Assembly (NCBI GenBank): GCA_001512835.1
Contig: LFRQ01000104.1
Location: forward strand, 70,993 to 106,515
Direction: 5' to 3'
Origin: Clostridia bacterium DTU022
Lineage (GTDB): Bacteria > Bacillota > Dethiobacteria > DTU022
Length of the DNA stretch: 35,523 bases
Of the stretch, positions 1 through 7,121 are shown piece by piece (the first letter of the stretch is position 1; each line of letters opens with the position of its first letter). Below the pieces are notes generated by a model that was not told the DNA's origin, made no database searches, and worked only from the letters and a program-made list of their open reading frames with translations. A program made the position numbers and the translations under genes.

Positions 1-202
1 CGGGGGCCGTTTTCCCCATCTTCACAACCATAACGCTTCAGTCTCGACAAAGTATTATCAAAAGTATTATCAGCCATGTATTAGCCAGCCATTTAAAAAA
101 TATATGCAAAAAGGTATGGCCGCAGGTTTTGACCCTCTTTCCAGCCGCCAAAACAAAAGCCTATAGAGAAAAAAATTATACCTGGTCCAATTAATACTAA
201 CG

Positions 203-328
203 CTATTTTACAACAATTCCCAATCCCGGGCCTTCATATCCAAAAAGTCCCCATAATGCCATTGCTGCCATACCCCAGGCATGCCAAAGGATCCCCCAGT
301 AATAAATTGCCCAAGAATTATCCTGTAG
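203..328 (-). pseudogene. Possible remnant of a W-rich membrane protein C-terminus
   Basis: On the minus strand a stop-free stretch of 41 codons ends in TAG at 203-205. It translates to a tryptophan-rich hydrophobic peptide including WAIYYWGILWHAW and ending GLGIVVK. It is bounded upstream by an in-frame TAA (329-331) and has no start codon with a ribosome binding site. It could be the decayed end of a membrane protein gene or chance. I do not recognise the family. Confidence 0.2.
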
Positions 329-464
329 TTAATTAATCACTTTTTATTTTCATAATCAGAACTAAATTAATGCTGCCCTAAGAAGCCAAACATAAATTTG
401 CTCGGTACTCAATATACTACAGTATCTTTTGTCGAGGCTTGCCCCAAAATATTGAAAATAAAAA

Positions 465-479
465 AGCCAGTGGCTGGCT
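465..479 (-). terminator. Weak intrinsic terminator-like hairpin (minus strand)
   Basis: AGCCAG and CTGGCT pair over a 3-base loop. Read on the minus strand, the hairpin runs straight into an interrupted T run. The stem is only 6 bp and no minus-strand gene lies upstream within the window, so function is uncertain. Confidence 0.25.
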
Positions 480-606
480 CCGTCCATTTGTATGCGGCCG
501 GTACATGCTTTGAAGCCGCCGCCAGGGATGCTCTTGGAAAAGGAGGAGCCTTAAAAACGACAGCCAACCATTCCGCTGACAGCCTGCCTGGTGCAGCAGC
601 CCGAAA

Positions 607-645
607 GGAGCCCCGGCCGGGCTTTCCGAGGCCGGCCGGGGCTCC
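607..645. repeat. 14-bp perfect inverted repeat upstream of the DUF5665 gene
   Basis: Bases 607-620 (GGAGCCCCGGCCGG) and 632-645 are perfect reverse complements around an 11-base loop. No T run follows on either side, so it is not a classical terminator. It lies about 80 bases before the first gene and may act in its leader RNA or be a dispersed palindrome. Confidence 0.5.
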
Positions 646-726
646 GGCTATGCCGGGAGAGAGGAATGCCGGTAAAAATAATTCCGCTTAAGGGGAACCA
701 TAAAAGGTAGCAGGAGAGGTGAAAGC

Positions 727-1032
727 ATGGACGACGATTTAAGGCGCAAGGAGAGGCGCCTTCAGCGGCGCCTGCTGGTGAAGCTAAGTTTATTATCCCG
801 GGAAATGGAGAAATATAATATCGCCGAATACATGAACCTGCTAAACGACCCCCGGAGATATTTTGCGGTTAACTTTTTAGGCGGCATCGCCCGGGGCCTG
901 GGGGTGGCCCTGGGGGCGACTATTTTCGCCGCCCTGGTGCTCTACCTGATGCAGCGGCTGGTGGTCCTCAACCTGCCTTTAATCGGCGATTTCATTGCCG
1001 AACTGGTCCGCATTGTAAACCAACAACTGTAA
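727..1032 (+). CDS. Small membrane protein of the DUF5665 type
   Basis: A 101-residue protein of unknown function. The N-terminal ~40 residues are strongly charged (RRKERRLQRRL) and probably cytoplasmic or amphipathic. A short N-L-L-N-D-P-R-R-Y-F motif follows around residues 37-46, then a hydrophobic segment at about residues 50-77 (FLGGIARGLGVALGATIFAALVLYLM) and a short amphipathic tail. This layout matches the DUF5665 family as I know it in Firmicutes. The ATG is preceded by AGGAGAGGTG at a good distance. The next gene starts 12 bases after its stop, so the two are probably cotranscribed. Confidence 0.75.
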   Translation: MDDDLRRKERRLQRRLLVKLSLLSREMEKYNIAEYMNLLNDPRRYFAVNFLGGIARGLGVALGATIFAALVLYLMQRLVVLNLPLIGDFIAELVRIVNQQL

Positions 1033-1044
1033 GAGGTGAGCAGA

Positions 1045-1635
1045 TTGGCCTGGGAACAGCAGGAACGGGCATTAAGGGCAAAACGCCGGGAATTGCTCCG
1101 CCGGCTGGAGAGCGGCGACCGCAGCGAGCGCCGCTCCCTCCGGGACATGGTGGGGGAGCTCTCCCTTGCCGACAACCACCCGGCGGACCTGGCTTCGGAG
1201 AATTTTGAGCGCAGCAAGGAGATCTCGCTGCAAGAACAGAGCTATAACCGGCTGCGGCAGGTGGAGGAGGCCCTGAAGCGGATAGAAGAGGGCACATACG
1301 GGATCTGCCGGCGCTGCGGAGCAGATATCGGGCGGGAGCGCCTGGAAGCACTCCCCGAGGCCCTTTTGTGCCATGCCTGCCGGGAACATGAGGAGCGGGA
1401 AGCGGTGGATCGCAGCCCGCGGCCCCAGGAGGAGGGAGGGCTGCTCCCCCCTTTTGCCCGGCGCAATGTGGCCGGGGACCCGGGTTTTGACGAGGAAGAT
1501 TTCTGGCAGGAAGCAGCCCGCCACAACAAGCGGCCGAATATTTACGAAGACATGCTGGAGGATGAAAACACCGGCCTGGTGGAGGGGATCGACTCCCTCA
1601 CGGGGGCCGACTACCGGGAGCAACTGGAGGATTAG
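1045..1635 (+). CDS. YteA-like TraR/DksA-type zinc-finger protein
   Basis: A 196-residue protein resembling the YteA family of sporulation-associated proteins, which carry a TraR/DksA C4 zinc finger. The N-terminal half is a charged helical region (roughly residues 1-90, likely coiled coil) with the family-like D-N-H-P-A-D segment. The zinc finger has C-R-R-C-G near residue 94 and C-H-A-C about 20 residues later. The acidic C-terminal tail is also typical. A GTG at 1036 is in frame, but it is part of the ribosome binding sequence AGAGGTG, so the TTG at 1045 is the better start. Its target (RNA polymerase, by analogy with DksA) is inference. Confidence 0.75.
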   Translation: MAWEQQERALRAKRRELLRRLESGDRSERRSLRDMVGELSLADNHPADLASENFERSKEISLQEQSYNRLRQVEEALKRIEEGTYGICRRCGADIGRERLEALPEALLCHACREHEEREAVDRSPRPQEEGGLLPPFARRNVAGDPGFDEEDFWQEAARHNKRPNIYEDMLEDENTGLVEGIDSLTGADYREQLED

Positions 1636-1650
1636 CCTTCTCTCTTAAAC

Positions 1651-1680
1651 TTGTCTTCAACTCCACCCCTGTGATAAAAT
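1651..1680 (+). promoter_or_regulatory. Sigma-A promoter for lspA-lgt-rluD
   Basis: TTGTCT (1651-1656), an 18-base spacer and TAAAAT (1675-1680), with TGA just before the -10 hexamer (extended -10). It lies after the YteA-like gene and predicts a transcript start near 1687. The -10 overlaps the only standard start codon available to lspA (GTG 1671), which is why the lspA start is in doubt. Confidence 0.55.
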
Positions 1681-2183
1681 TAATAACAGTATTTAGTAGG
1701 CCGGCAGGGGAGGAAAGGGACATCTTATTCCTGTTTGTTCTGGTAGCCCTGGTGGTGGCGCTGGATCAGTTGAGCAAGTACCTGGTAGCCACCTACATGG
1801 AAGCGGGAGAGTCCATAGCGGTGATCAAGGATTTCTTCCACCTGACTTACGTGCGCAATCCCGGCGCGGCCTTTGGCATGCTGCCGTACCGCACCGTTCT
1901 CCTGGTGGTGATCACTCTCCTGGTCATCGGCTTGATCATCTATTACTACCGCACCCTTCCCCCCGGCTTCTGGCTCATGAAAGCAGGGCTGGCCCTGCAA
2001 CTGGGCGGAGCCATCGGCAACATGATCGACCGGGTCAGGAGCAGCTACGTTATCGATTTCCTGGACTTTAAAATCTGGCCTCCCGTTTTCAACCTGGCCG
2101 ACTCGGCCATCGTGGTGGGAATTATTATCTTCCTGCTCTCTTTTTGGCGCATGGCTCCTCTCCTGGAAGGCGGCAACAGTTAG
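1671..2183 (+). CDS. lspA: Lipoprotein signal peptidase (signal peptidase II)
   Basis: A membrane aspartyl protease that cleaves the signal peptide of prolipoproteins after Lgt has lipidated them. Four hydrophobic segments are visible. The conserved blocks are D-Q-L-S-K-Y near the N-terminus, R-N-P-G-A-A-F-G, G-G-A-I-G-N-M-I-D-R (first catalytic Asp) and F-N-L-A-D-S (second catalytic Asp). The frame is open from GTG 1671, but that codon overlaps a promoter -10 and has no ribosome binding site. A strong AGGGGAGG (1706-1713) instead points to a start at ATC 1722 or CTG 1731, which would give the usual short N-terminus before D-Q-L. lgt follows directly, fitting a lipoprotein-maturation operon. 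Confidence 0.93.
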   Translation: MIKLITVFSRPAGEERDILFLFVLVALVVALDQLSKYLVATYMEAGESIAVIKDFFHLTYVRNPGAAFGMLPYRTVLLVVITLLVIGLIIYYYRTLPPGFWLMKAGLALQLGGAIGNMIDRVRSSYVIDFLDFKIWPPVFNLADSAIVVGIIIFLLSFWRMAPLLEGGNS

Positions 2184-2221
2184 CGGGTCAACATGGCAAA
2201 GAAAAGATAGGAGATGATCGC

Positions 2222-2989
2222 TTGCACCGGATACTGTTCCAGTTCGGAGAGTTTACCATTTATTCTTACGGCTTTATGATTGCCCTGGCCTTGCTGATTT
2301 GCACCATCTGGCTCTATATCGATTCCTCCCGGCAGGGCTATAATCCCGAACATATCCTGGAAGTGGTGGTTATCGCCGCCCTCTCCGGCCTGCTGGGCGC
2401 CCGCCTGCTTTATGTGGCCCAGCACTGGTCCTATTACAGCAGCCGCTGGCTGGAGATATTTTTCACTCGCTACGAGGGGCTCTCCTACCTGGGGGCTCTC
2501 TTTGGAGGAACCCTGGCCGTTTTCTTGTGGTGCCGCTGGCGCAAGATAAGCTTCTTAAAGCTGGCGGACCTGATGGCTCCCTACATGGCCTTGGGCTACG
2601 CCATCGGAAGGGTGGGCTGCTTCCTAAACGGCTGCTGCTACGGGAAGGTAAGCTCCGTGGCCTGGGCGCTGCCGGCGGCCATGGTGGACAACCAGCTGCG
2701 CCACCCGGTGCAGCTCTATGCCGCTGTGGGCGCCCTGATCATCTTTGTAATTTTAAAACTGATCCGGCCGGTGCGGCCCTTTGTGGGGTTCACCACCATC
2801 TCCCTCTTTGCCCTTTACGGCGTTCTCCGCTTTATTACGGAATTCTTCCGCTACAGCCCCACCACCTATTGGGGAGGGCTGACCTTGGCCCAGCTCTTCT
2901 GCCTGGGCATGGTGGTGGTGACGGTGGCCATCATCGGGGTGGTGCTCCTTTCCGGGGCCGGCAAAGCCAAGAAAGGTATGCCCCAGTGA
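2222..2989 (+). CDS. lgt: Prolipoprotein diacylglyceryl transferase
   Basis: Transfers diacylglycerol from phosphatidylglycerol to the lipobox cysteine of prolipoproteins, the step before LspA. The protein is about 255 residues with around seven membrane segments and contains G-R-V-G-C-F-L-N-G-C-C-Y-G, H-P-V-Q-L-Y and E-F-F-R, the last matching a conserved C-terminal arginine. The frame is open further upstream, but TTG 2222 sits 8 bases after TAGGAG and gives the expected N-terminus (HRILFQFGEF). Oddities: the usual H-G-G-L segment reads L-G-A-L and the signature asparagine is Cys, as in a divergent Lgt subgroup. It overlaps rluD by 4 bases. Confidence 0.9.
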   Translation: MHRILFQFGEFTIYSYGFMIALALLICTIWLYIDSSRQGYNPEHILEVVVIAALSGLLGARLLYVAQHWSYYSSRWLEIFFTRYEGLSYLGALFGGTLAVFLWCRWRKISFLKLADLMAPYMALGYAIGRVGCFLNGCCYGKVSSVAWALPAAMVDNQLRHPVQLYAAVGALIIFVILKLIRPVRPFVGFTTISLFALYGVLRFITEFFRYSPTTYWGGLTLAQLFCLGMVVVTVAIIGVVLLSGAGKAKKGMPQ

Positions 2990-3918
2990 CGGAAAAGTAC
3001 TATGAACTGACCGCCGGGGCCGGGGAGGCCGGCAGCCGCCTGGATCTTTTCATCGCCGCCAAGATTCCCTCTCTCTCCCGGGCCCGGGCGCAGAAACTGA
3101 TCCTGGCGGGGGCGGTGGAGGTGGAGGGCCGCCCCTGTCTGGATAAGAATTACCGTCTTCAAGCCGGGGAGCGGATTCGAGTCGCCCTTCCCCCGGAACC
3201 CCCCGCCCGTCCCCAGCCGCAGCCCATCCCCCTGGAGATAATCTACGAAGACCGGGATCTGCTGGTGGTAAACAAGCCCCGGGGGATGGTGGTCCATCCC
3301 GCGCCGGGGCACTCCGAGGATACCCTGGTCAACGCTCTCCTCTACCGCTGCCCGGAGCTCTCCGGGGCCGGCGGCGAGAGTCGGCCGGGGATCGTCCACC
3401 GCCTGGACAAGGATACCTCCGGCCTCCTCCTGGTGGCGAAAAACGATTTTACCCACCAGGCCCTGGCGGCCCAGTTGAAGTCCCGGCAGGTGCGCCGGGA
3501 GTACCTGGCCCTGGTGCACGGGCACGTCCAGCCGGCGGAGGGCAGCATCGACGCCCCCATCGGCCGCCATCCTCGCCACCGTCAGCGCATGGCCGTGGTT
3601 CCGGAGGGGCGCCCGGCGGTTACCCACTACCGGGTTTTGGCCTACATCGGCCCCTATAGCTGGCTCAGGGTTAGGCTGGAAAGCGGGCGAACCCACCAGG
3701 TGCGGGTTCACCTGGCCCATCTGGGCCACCCGGTGGTGGGCGACCCCGTCTACGGGCCGCGGGATCAATCCCGGCTGCCTCTGGAGTTGAGAAACCGCCA
3801 GACTCTGCATGCCCGCCGCATTTCTTTCCAGCACCCCCGCACCGGGGAGACCATGTGCTTCACGGCGCCCCTGCCCGAGGAGATCCGCCGGGGATTGCGC
3901 CGGCTGCGGCTCGGTTAA
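2986..3918 (+). CDS. rluD: RluD-type 23S rRNA pseudouridine synthase (RluA family)
   Basis: Converts specific uridines of large-subunit rRNA to pseudouridine. About 310 residues: an S4 RNA-binding domain at residues ~10-75 (S-R-L-D-L-F-I-A, then S-R-A-R-A-Q-K-L-I), followed by the catalytic domain with the signature H-R-L-D-K-D-T-S-G-L-L containing the catalytic Asp, then R-R-E-Y-L-A-L-V and G-R-T-H-Q-V-R-V-H. The GTG at 2986 overlaps the lgt stop codon (GTGA) and follows AAAGGT. The frame is open far upstream, but only as a shadow of lgt. The exact uridine target cannot be read from sequence, so the RluD name is by similarity to the B. subtilis YlyB-like neighbour of lspA. Confidence 0.88.
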   Translation: MTEKYYELTAGAGEAGSRLDLFIAAKIPSLSRARAQKLILAGAVEVEGRPCLDKNYRLQAGERIRVALPPEPPARPQPQPIPLEIIYEDRDLLVVNKPRGMVVHPAPGHSEDTLVNALLYRCPELSGAGGESRPGIVHRLDKDTSGLLLVAKNDFTHQALAAQLKSRQVRREYLALVHGHVQPAEGSIDAPIGRHPRHRQRMAVVPEGRPAVTHYRVLAYIGPYSWLRVRLESGRTHQVRVHLAHLGHPVVGDPVYGPRDQSRLPLELRNRQTLHARRISFQHPRTGETMCFTAPLPEEIRRGLRRLRLG

Positions 3919-3930
3919 GCCCGGCGCCGG

Positions 3931-5691
3931 CTAATCTGCGGGCGGGGCTTCCGCCTCCGGCTGCCCGGCCCGGGCCAGGATTTTCTTCAGCCGGGGGTCT
4001 TTCATATTTACCGTTATGGTTTGGAAGTGATCGTATAGGACAAAGCCGGGCTTCCCTCCGGGACCCCGCCGCACATGGCGCACGGAGGTAAAGTCCACCG
4101 GGACGGCGCTCTCCTCCCGGCCGCGGCTGTGGTAGGCGGCCAGCAGGGCCGCCTCTTCCAGGCTCTCCGCCGGAGGGGGATAGGGGGCGTCTTTAAGCAG
4201 GACATGCCCTCCCGGCCGATCCTTGGCGTGGAGCCAGGTATCCCGCCGGGAAGCCAGCTTGAAGGTGATGTAGTCGTTCTGGCGGTTGTTCCGCCCCACC
4301 AGGACCGTATGCCCCAGGGAGGTCCGGTAGCTGAGGGGCTGGGGGGGCGGGGCTCCCTTTTTCCGGCTTCCCCCTTCGCCTTTCTTTCCTTTCAGGTAGC
4401 CGGCCTCTTCCAGTTCCTGGCAAATTTCTTCCAAGCTGGCGGCGTCGCCCTCCCCGGCGGCGAAGCGGATCTCCTCCCAATACTTCTTTTCCTCCCTGGT
4501 CTTCTCCATCTGGGTCCGGATCTTCTCCAGGCCCTTTTTCGCCTTCCGGTAGCGGGAGAAGTAGGCGCGGGCGTTGTCCACTGCTCCCAGGGCGGGATTT
4601 AGCTCGATGGCCAGCTTTTGGCCGCTCCCTTCCGGGTCCGGCAGCTCCACGCGGGTGGCGCCCCGGGGCACCGCATGGGGGTAGGCCAGAAGCAGTTCGC
4701 CCTTCAGCTTGTATGCGTCGGCGTCTTCGGCCCGTTCCAGCTCTTCCTGCTGGCGGGCCAGCTTTGTCTCCAGGCGGGAGAGATGCTGCCGCACCAGCCG
4801 GTTGACGGTCTCCTGCTTTCGGGCCAGGAGCTCCCGCCGGGCAAGCTCCCGGTAGAAGTCATCCAGCAGCCGGTTGATCTCCCGATAAGCCGGCTGCTTT
4901 AAGTCCAGGTGCTTCAAGGGAAAAGCGGCGTACAGGCCCCCTTCGGGGACCAGGACCGGTTCCCAGCGCCCCTCCCGGGAAGCCAGGAAGAGAGCCTTGA
5001 TCTCCCCGGCCAGGCGTTCCAGGTCCTGGCGGCCGGGAAGCAGTCCGCCGCTGCGGTGGAGCAGTTCCCGGGCCATCAGGGGGCTTAGCCCCTGTACCGC
5101 GGCGCTGAGAGCCGCCTCCGGGGAACTCCCCTTCTCCAGGCGGGGGGCCAGGGCCTCCTGCAACTGCCGGGGGGTGAAGGCCAGGGGGTCCAGCCTGGGG
5201 GGAACGGGAGGGGGCTGGTACAGCTCTCCCGGCAGCACCGCCCGGTGGGGATTGCTCTCCCGAGAGACGGTCTTTATTGCTCCCAGAATGGTTCCCCCCT
5301 CATCCACCAAGATGATGTTGCTGCGCCGGCCCATTACTTCTGCGATCAGCCGGGCCCCCGGCCGCCCTTCAGGGGGGTTGAACTGAAAAACAGCCACCCG
5401 CTCCAGGGGCGGAACGGTGATGGCGGCCAGGCTGCTCCCCACCAGGTACTTGCGCAGCAGCATGCAGAAGGGGGGCGGTGACTGGGGATTGGAGAAGGAG
5501 GCGCCGGTCAGGTGCAGGCGGGCCAGCCGGGGGTGGCAGGAAAGCAGCAGGCAGTGCTGCTCCCGGTAGCGGTGCAGGTGGAGCACGATTTCCGTGGCGG
5601 AAGGCTGGTAGATGCGCTGAACCCGGGCGTTCAATAGGGCCTGCTTTAATTCGGCCACCGCGGCGGCCAGCACCAGGGCATCAAAGGTCAA
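3931..5691 (-). CDS. rqcH: RqcH-type NFACT protein (fibronectin-binding A family)
   Basis: Bacterial homologue of eukaryotic Rqc2/NEMF. It binds stalled 50S subunits carrying peptidyl-tRNA and directs alanine tailing for degradation. 586 residues: NFACT-N at ~1-190 with the E-V-M-G-R-R-S-N-I-I-L motif; a helix-hairpin-helix region; a long charged coiled coil at ~280-420; and an NFACT-R domain at ~450-570 (GHTVLVGRNNRQNDYITFKL, then D-T-W-L-H-A-K-D and G-G-H-V). Older annotations call it fibronectin-binding protein. The start is TTG at 5691, eight bases after AGGAGGTG. Its stop lies 12 bases from the convergent rluD stop, separated only by a GC palindrome. Confidence 0.9.
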   Translation of the reverse strand: MTFDALVLAAAVAELKQALLNARVQRIYQPSATEIVLHLHRYREQHCLLLSCHPRLARLHLTGASFSNPQSPPPFCMLLRKYLVGSSLAAITVPPLERVAVFQFNPPEGRPGARLIAEVMGRRSNIILVDEGGTILGAIKTVSRESNPHRAVLPGELYQPPPVPPRLDPLAFTPRQLQEALAPRLEKGSSPEAALSAAVQGLSPLMARELLHRSGGLLPGRQDLERLAGEIKALFLASREGRWEPVLVPEGGLYAAFPLKHLDLKQPAYREINRLLDDFYRELARRELLARKQETVNRLVRQHLSRLETKLARQQEELERAEDADAYKLKGELLLAYPHAVPRGATRVELPDPEGSGQKLAIELNPALGAVDNARAYFSRYRKAKKGLEKIRTQMEKTREEKKYWEEIRFAAGEGDAASLEEICQELEEAGYLKGKKGEGGSRKKGAPPPQPLSYRTSLGHTVLVGRNNRQNDYITFKLASRRDTWLHAKDRPGGHVLLKDAPYPPPAESLEEAALLAAYHSRGREESAVPVDFTSVRHVRRGPGGKPGFVLYDHFQTITVNMKDPRLKKILARAGQPEAEAPPAD

Positions 5692-5879
5692 GGCGGCTAC
5701 ACCTCCTGTGGTCCAGTATATCCTTTTTCTGCCGCCGGGGCAAACCTCTTAGCCCCGGCTTGCTTTCTTCCCGTTTTAGCTGCCGCCGGGAAAAGATTTG
5801 TATTTAAGCCAAGGAGAAAATTGCGGCCCTCCCGCCGGGTCGAGGTGGAGGAGGGCCTGGGCCGGCTGGCGTCCGGGAC

Positions 5880-5933
5880 GGGTTCCCTCGGGGGAGATGG
5901 TTTTCAAAACCCTAGTCCGGGAGGGGGGAACCC
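5880..5933. repeat. Composite hairpin in the hbd leader
   Basis: GGGTTCCC (5880-5887) pairs with GGGAACCC (5926-5933), and the enclosed segment holds a second palindrome, GGTTTT-C-AAAACC (5899-5911). TTTT follows at 5934-5937, so a plus-strand terminator is possible, but no clear gene precedes it. Confidence 0.4.
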
Positions 5934-5983
5934 TTTTCCAGGGGGGGCCTTCCGCCGCTGGAAAGGCCCGCCCCGGGGAAGGG

Positions 5984-6066
5984 CTGCGGGACAAGTCCGA
6001 AAAAAGGCCGGCGCGGCCAGTAAATATTAGCGGGGCGGACTGCGGGGCAAGTCCAAAAAAAGGCCG
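5984..6066. repeat. 27-bp direct repeat upstream of hbd
   Basis: Copies at 5984-6010 and 6040-6066 match at 25 of 27 positions, spaced 56 bases start to start. Each holds a GGAC-AA-GTCC (or GGGC-AA-GTCC) core followed by an A-rich run and GGCCG. They could be operators for a regulator of hbd or relics of a duplication. Confidence 0.55.
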
Positions 6067-6139
6067 AAAAAGGCCATGCGCTGGGGGTAAAAGGAGTGAA
6101 CTGTTGTGGGGTGACTTCCCGGTCCAGGGGGCAATCCCG

Positions 6140-6148
6140 TGTTATAAT
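6140..6148 (+). promoter_or_regulatory. Extended -10 promoter for hbd
   Basis: TGT followed by a perfect TATAAT (6143-6148) about 30 bases before the hbd start codon. I see no good -35 hexamer at the right distance, so it would depend on the extended -10 or on an activator. Confidence 0.45.
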
Positions 6149-6179
6149 ATTATTAATATTGCCACAAGGAGGCATTTTT

Positions 6180-7052
6180 ATGAAGGCGGAGGCGATCAAG
6201 AAAATTGCCGTTATCGGCGCCGGTAACATGGGCCACCAGATTGCCCTGGCCTGCGCCCTGGCCGGCTTTGGCACCAGCTGCTGCGACGCCAGCCGGGAGC
6301 AGCTGCAGAAGGCGGAGGGGTTCATGAAAAGCTACCTGCCCGGCCGGGTAGCCAAGGGGAAGTTGAAGGAAGAGGAGGCCCGGGCGGCGGCGGAGAGGCT
6401 GACTTTTACCGAAAGCCTGGAGGAGGCTGCCCGGGAAGCGGATTTCGTCATCGAGGCGGTTACCGAGAACCTGGAACTGAAGAGGGAGATTTTTGCCCGG
6501 CTGGACGGCATTGCTCCCGCCCATGCCGTCCTGGCTACCAACAGCTCCTTTTTTGTAAGCTCTCTCCTGGCCGGCTCCACCCGGCGCCCGGCTCTGGTAT
6601 GCAACATGCACTTCTTTAACCCGGCCTTGGTGATGAAGTGCGTGGAGGTGGTGCAGGGGCCCCATACGGCCCCCGAAACCGCCGCCCTGGCCATGGACTT
6701 GGCCCGGAAGCTGGGGAAGGAGCCGGTGCTGCTGAAGAAGGAGATTTACGGCTTCCTGGTCAACCGCATCCTGGCCCGAATCAGCGAGGAGGCCCTCTTC
6801 CTGCTGGATACCGGGGTGGCCTCGGCAGAGGATATTGACCGGGCCGTGGTCAACGCCCTGGGCCATCCCATGGGCCCCTTCCGGCTGATGGATCTCACCG
6901 GGATCGACCTCAGCTACCATATTGCCATGGAGCGCTACCGGGAAACCGGCAACCCCCTGGACAAACCGTCTCCCACGGTGGTGGAGAAGTATGTCCGCGG
7001 GGAGTGGGGACGCAAAACCGGCCGCGGCTTCTACGATTACAGCGAAAAGTAA
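6180..7052 (+). CDS. hbd: 3-hydroxyacyl-CoA (3-hydroxybutyryl-CoA) dehydrogenase
   Basis: NAD(P)-dependent oxidation of 3-hydroxyacyl-CoA to 3-ketoacyl-CoA (or the reverse), used in beta-oxidation or butyrate-type metabolism. 290 residues, the normal size for the single-function enzyme. The Rossmann motif V-I-G-A-G-N-M-G is at the N-terminus. The catalytic His lies in N-M-H-F-F-N-P, the paired Glu in K-C-V-E-V-V and the Asn in G-F-L-V-N-R-I. The C-terminal domain ends G-R-K-T-G-R-G-F-Y-D-Y. The ATG at 6180 follows AAGGAGG at 7 bases; an upstream open extension has no such site. No thiolase or crotonase lies nearby, so the pathway cannot be fixed from the window. Confidence 0.9.
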   Translation: MKAEAIKKIAVIGAGNMGHQIALACALAGFGTSCCDASREQLQKAEGFMKSYLPGRVAKGKLKEEEARAAAERLTFTESLEEAAREADFVIEAVTENLELKREIFARLDGIAPAHAVLATNSSFFVSSLLAGSTRRPALVCNMHFFNPALVMKCVEVVQGPHTAPETAALAMDLARKLGKEPVLLKKEIYGFLVNRILARISEEALFLLDTGVASAEDIDRAVVNALGHPMGPFRLMDLTGIDLSYHIAMERYRETGNPLDKPSPTVVEKYVRGEWGRKTGRGFYDYSEK

Positions 7053-7065
7053 TTAAGTAATTAAG

Positions 7066-7118
7066 CGGCCTCCTGGGGCATATCCTTGTTATAACCAGCA
7101 ACGCAAAAAAGGAGGCCG
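7066..7118 (+). promoter_or_regulatory. Inverted repeat covering the ribosome binding site of the Ca2+ ATPase
   Basis: CGGCCTCC (7066-7073) is an exact complement of GGAGGCCG (7111-7118), which contains the GGAGG ribosome binding site. Between them is TGT-TATAAC (7087-7095), an extended -10 candidate. Readthrough RNA from hbd would contain both arms and could hide the site, whereas RNA started at the internal -10 would lack the upstream arm. Confidence 0.4.
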
Positions 7119-7121
7119 ATC

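Larger units (their letters stand above)
1..726. other. A+T-rich intergenic region without a convincing gene
   Basis: Roughly the first 470 bases are much richer in A and T than the rest of the window, and I find no reading frame with a ribosome binding site and gene-like protein. A 97-codon frame at 398-691 has no Shine-Dalgarno sequence and a low-complexity C-terminus, so I do not call it. The region holds a 12-bp tandem duplication (49-60 and 61-72), a W-rich minus-strand peptide remnant (203-328), a small hairpin whose minus-strand reading has a T-rich tail (465-479) and a 14-bp perfect inverted repeat (607-645). The composition suggests an acquired or decaying segment; this is inference. 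Confidence 0.5.
5692..6179. other. Non-coding, repeat-rich region between rqcH and hbd
   Basis: About 490 bases with no convincing gene. A frame from TTG 5821 follows AAGGAG (5811-5816), but its product is a Gly/Pro/Arg-rich 69-mer of low complexity, so I leave it uncalled. The region contains a long imperfect hairpin (5880-5933), a hairpin with arms TTTCCAG/CTGGAAA just after it, a 27-bp direct repeat (5984-6010 and 6040-6066) and a promoter-like -10 before hbd. Confidence 0.5.

Noticed and set aside
398-691. 97-codon frame in the leading intergenic region.
   Set aside because: No ribosome binding site; the C-terminal half is the translation of a GC-rich inverted repeat.
2527-2985. N-terminal extension of rluD by 153 codons.
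   Set aside because: It lies entirely inside lgt in another frame and is low complexity; GTG 2986 with AAAGGT gives the correct S4-domain start.
5868-5965. Possible selenocysteine tRNA: GGTTTTCAAAACC looks like a UCA anticodon arm, preceded by a D-arm-like TTCCC-TCGG-GGGAG.
   Set aside because: The anticodon stem has a mismatch, and there is no T-arm (GTTCGA) and no matching 8-bp acceptor stem on either strand.
5821-6030. 69-codon frame from TTG 5821 behind AAGGAG.
   Set aside because: Gly/Pro/Arg-rich product spanning hairpins and a direct repeat; it looks like non-coding DNA.
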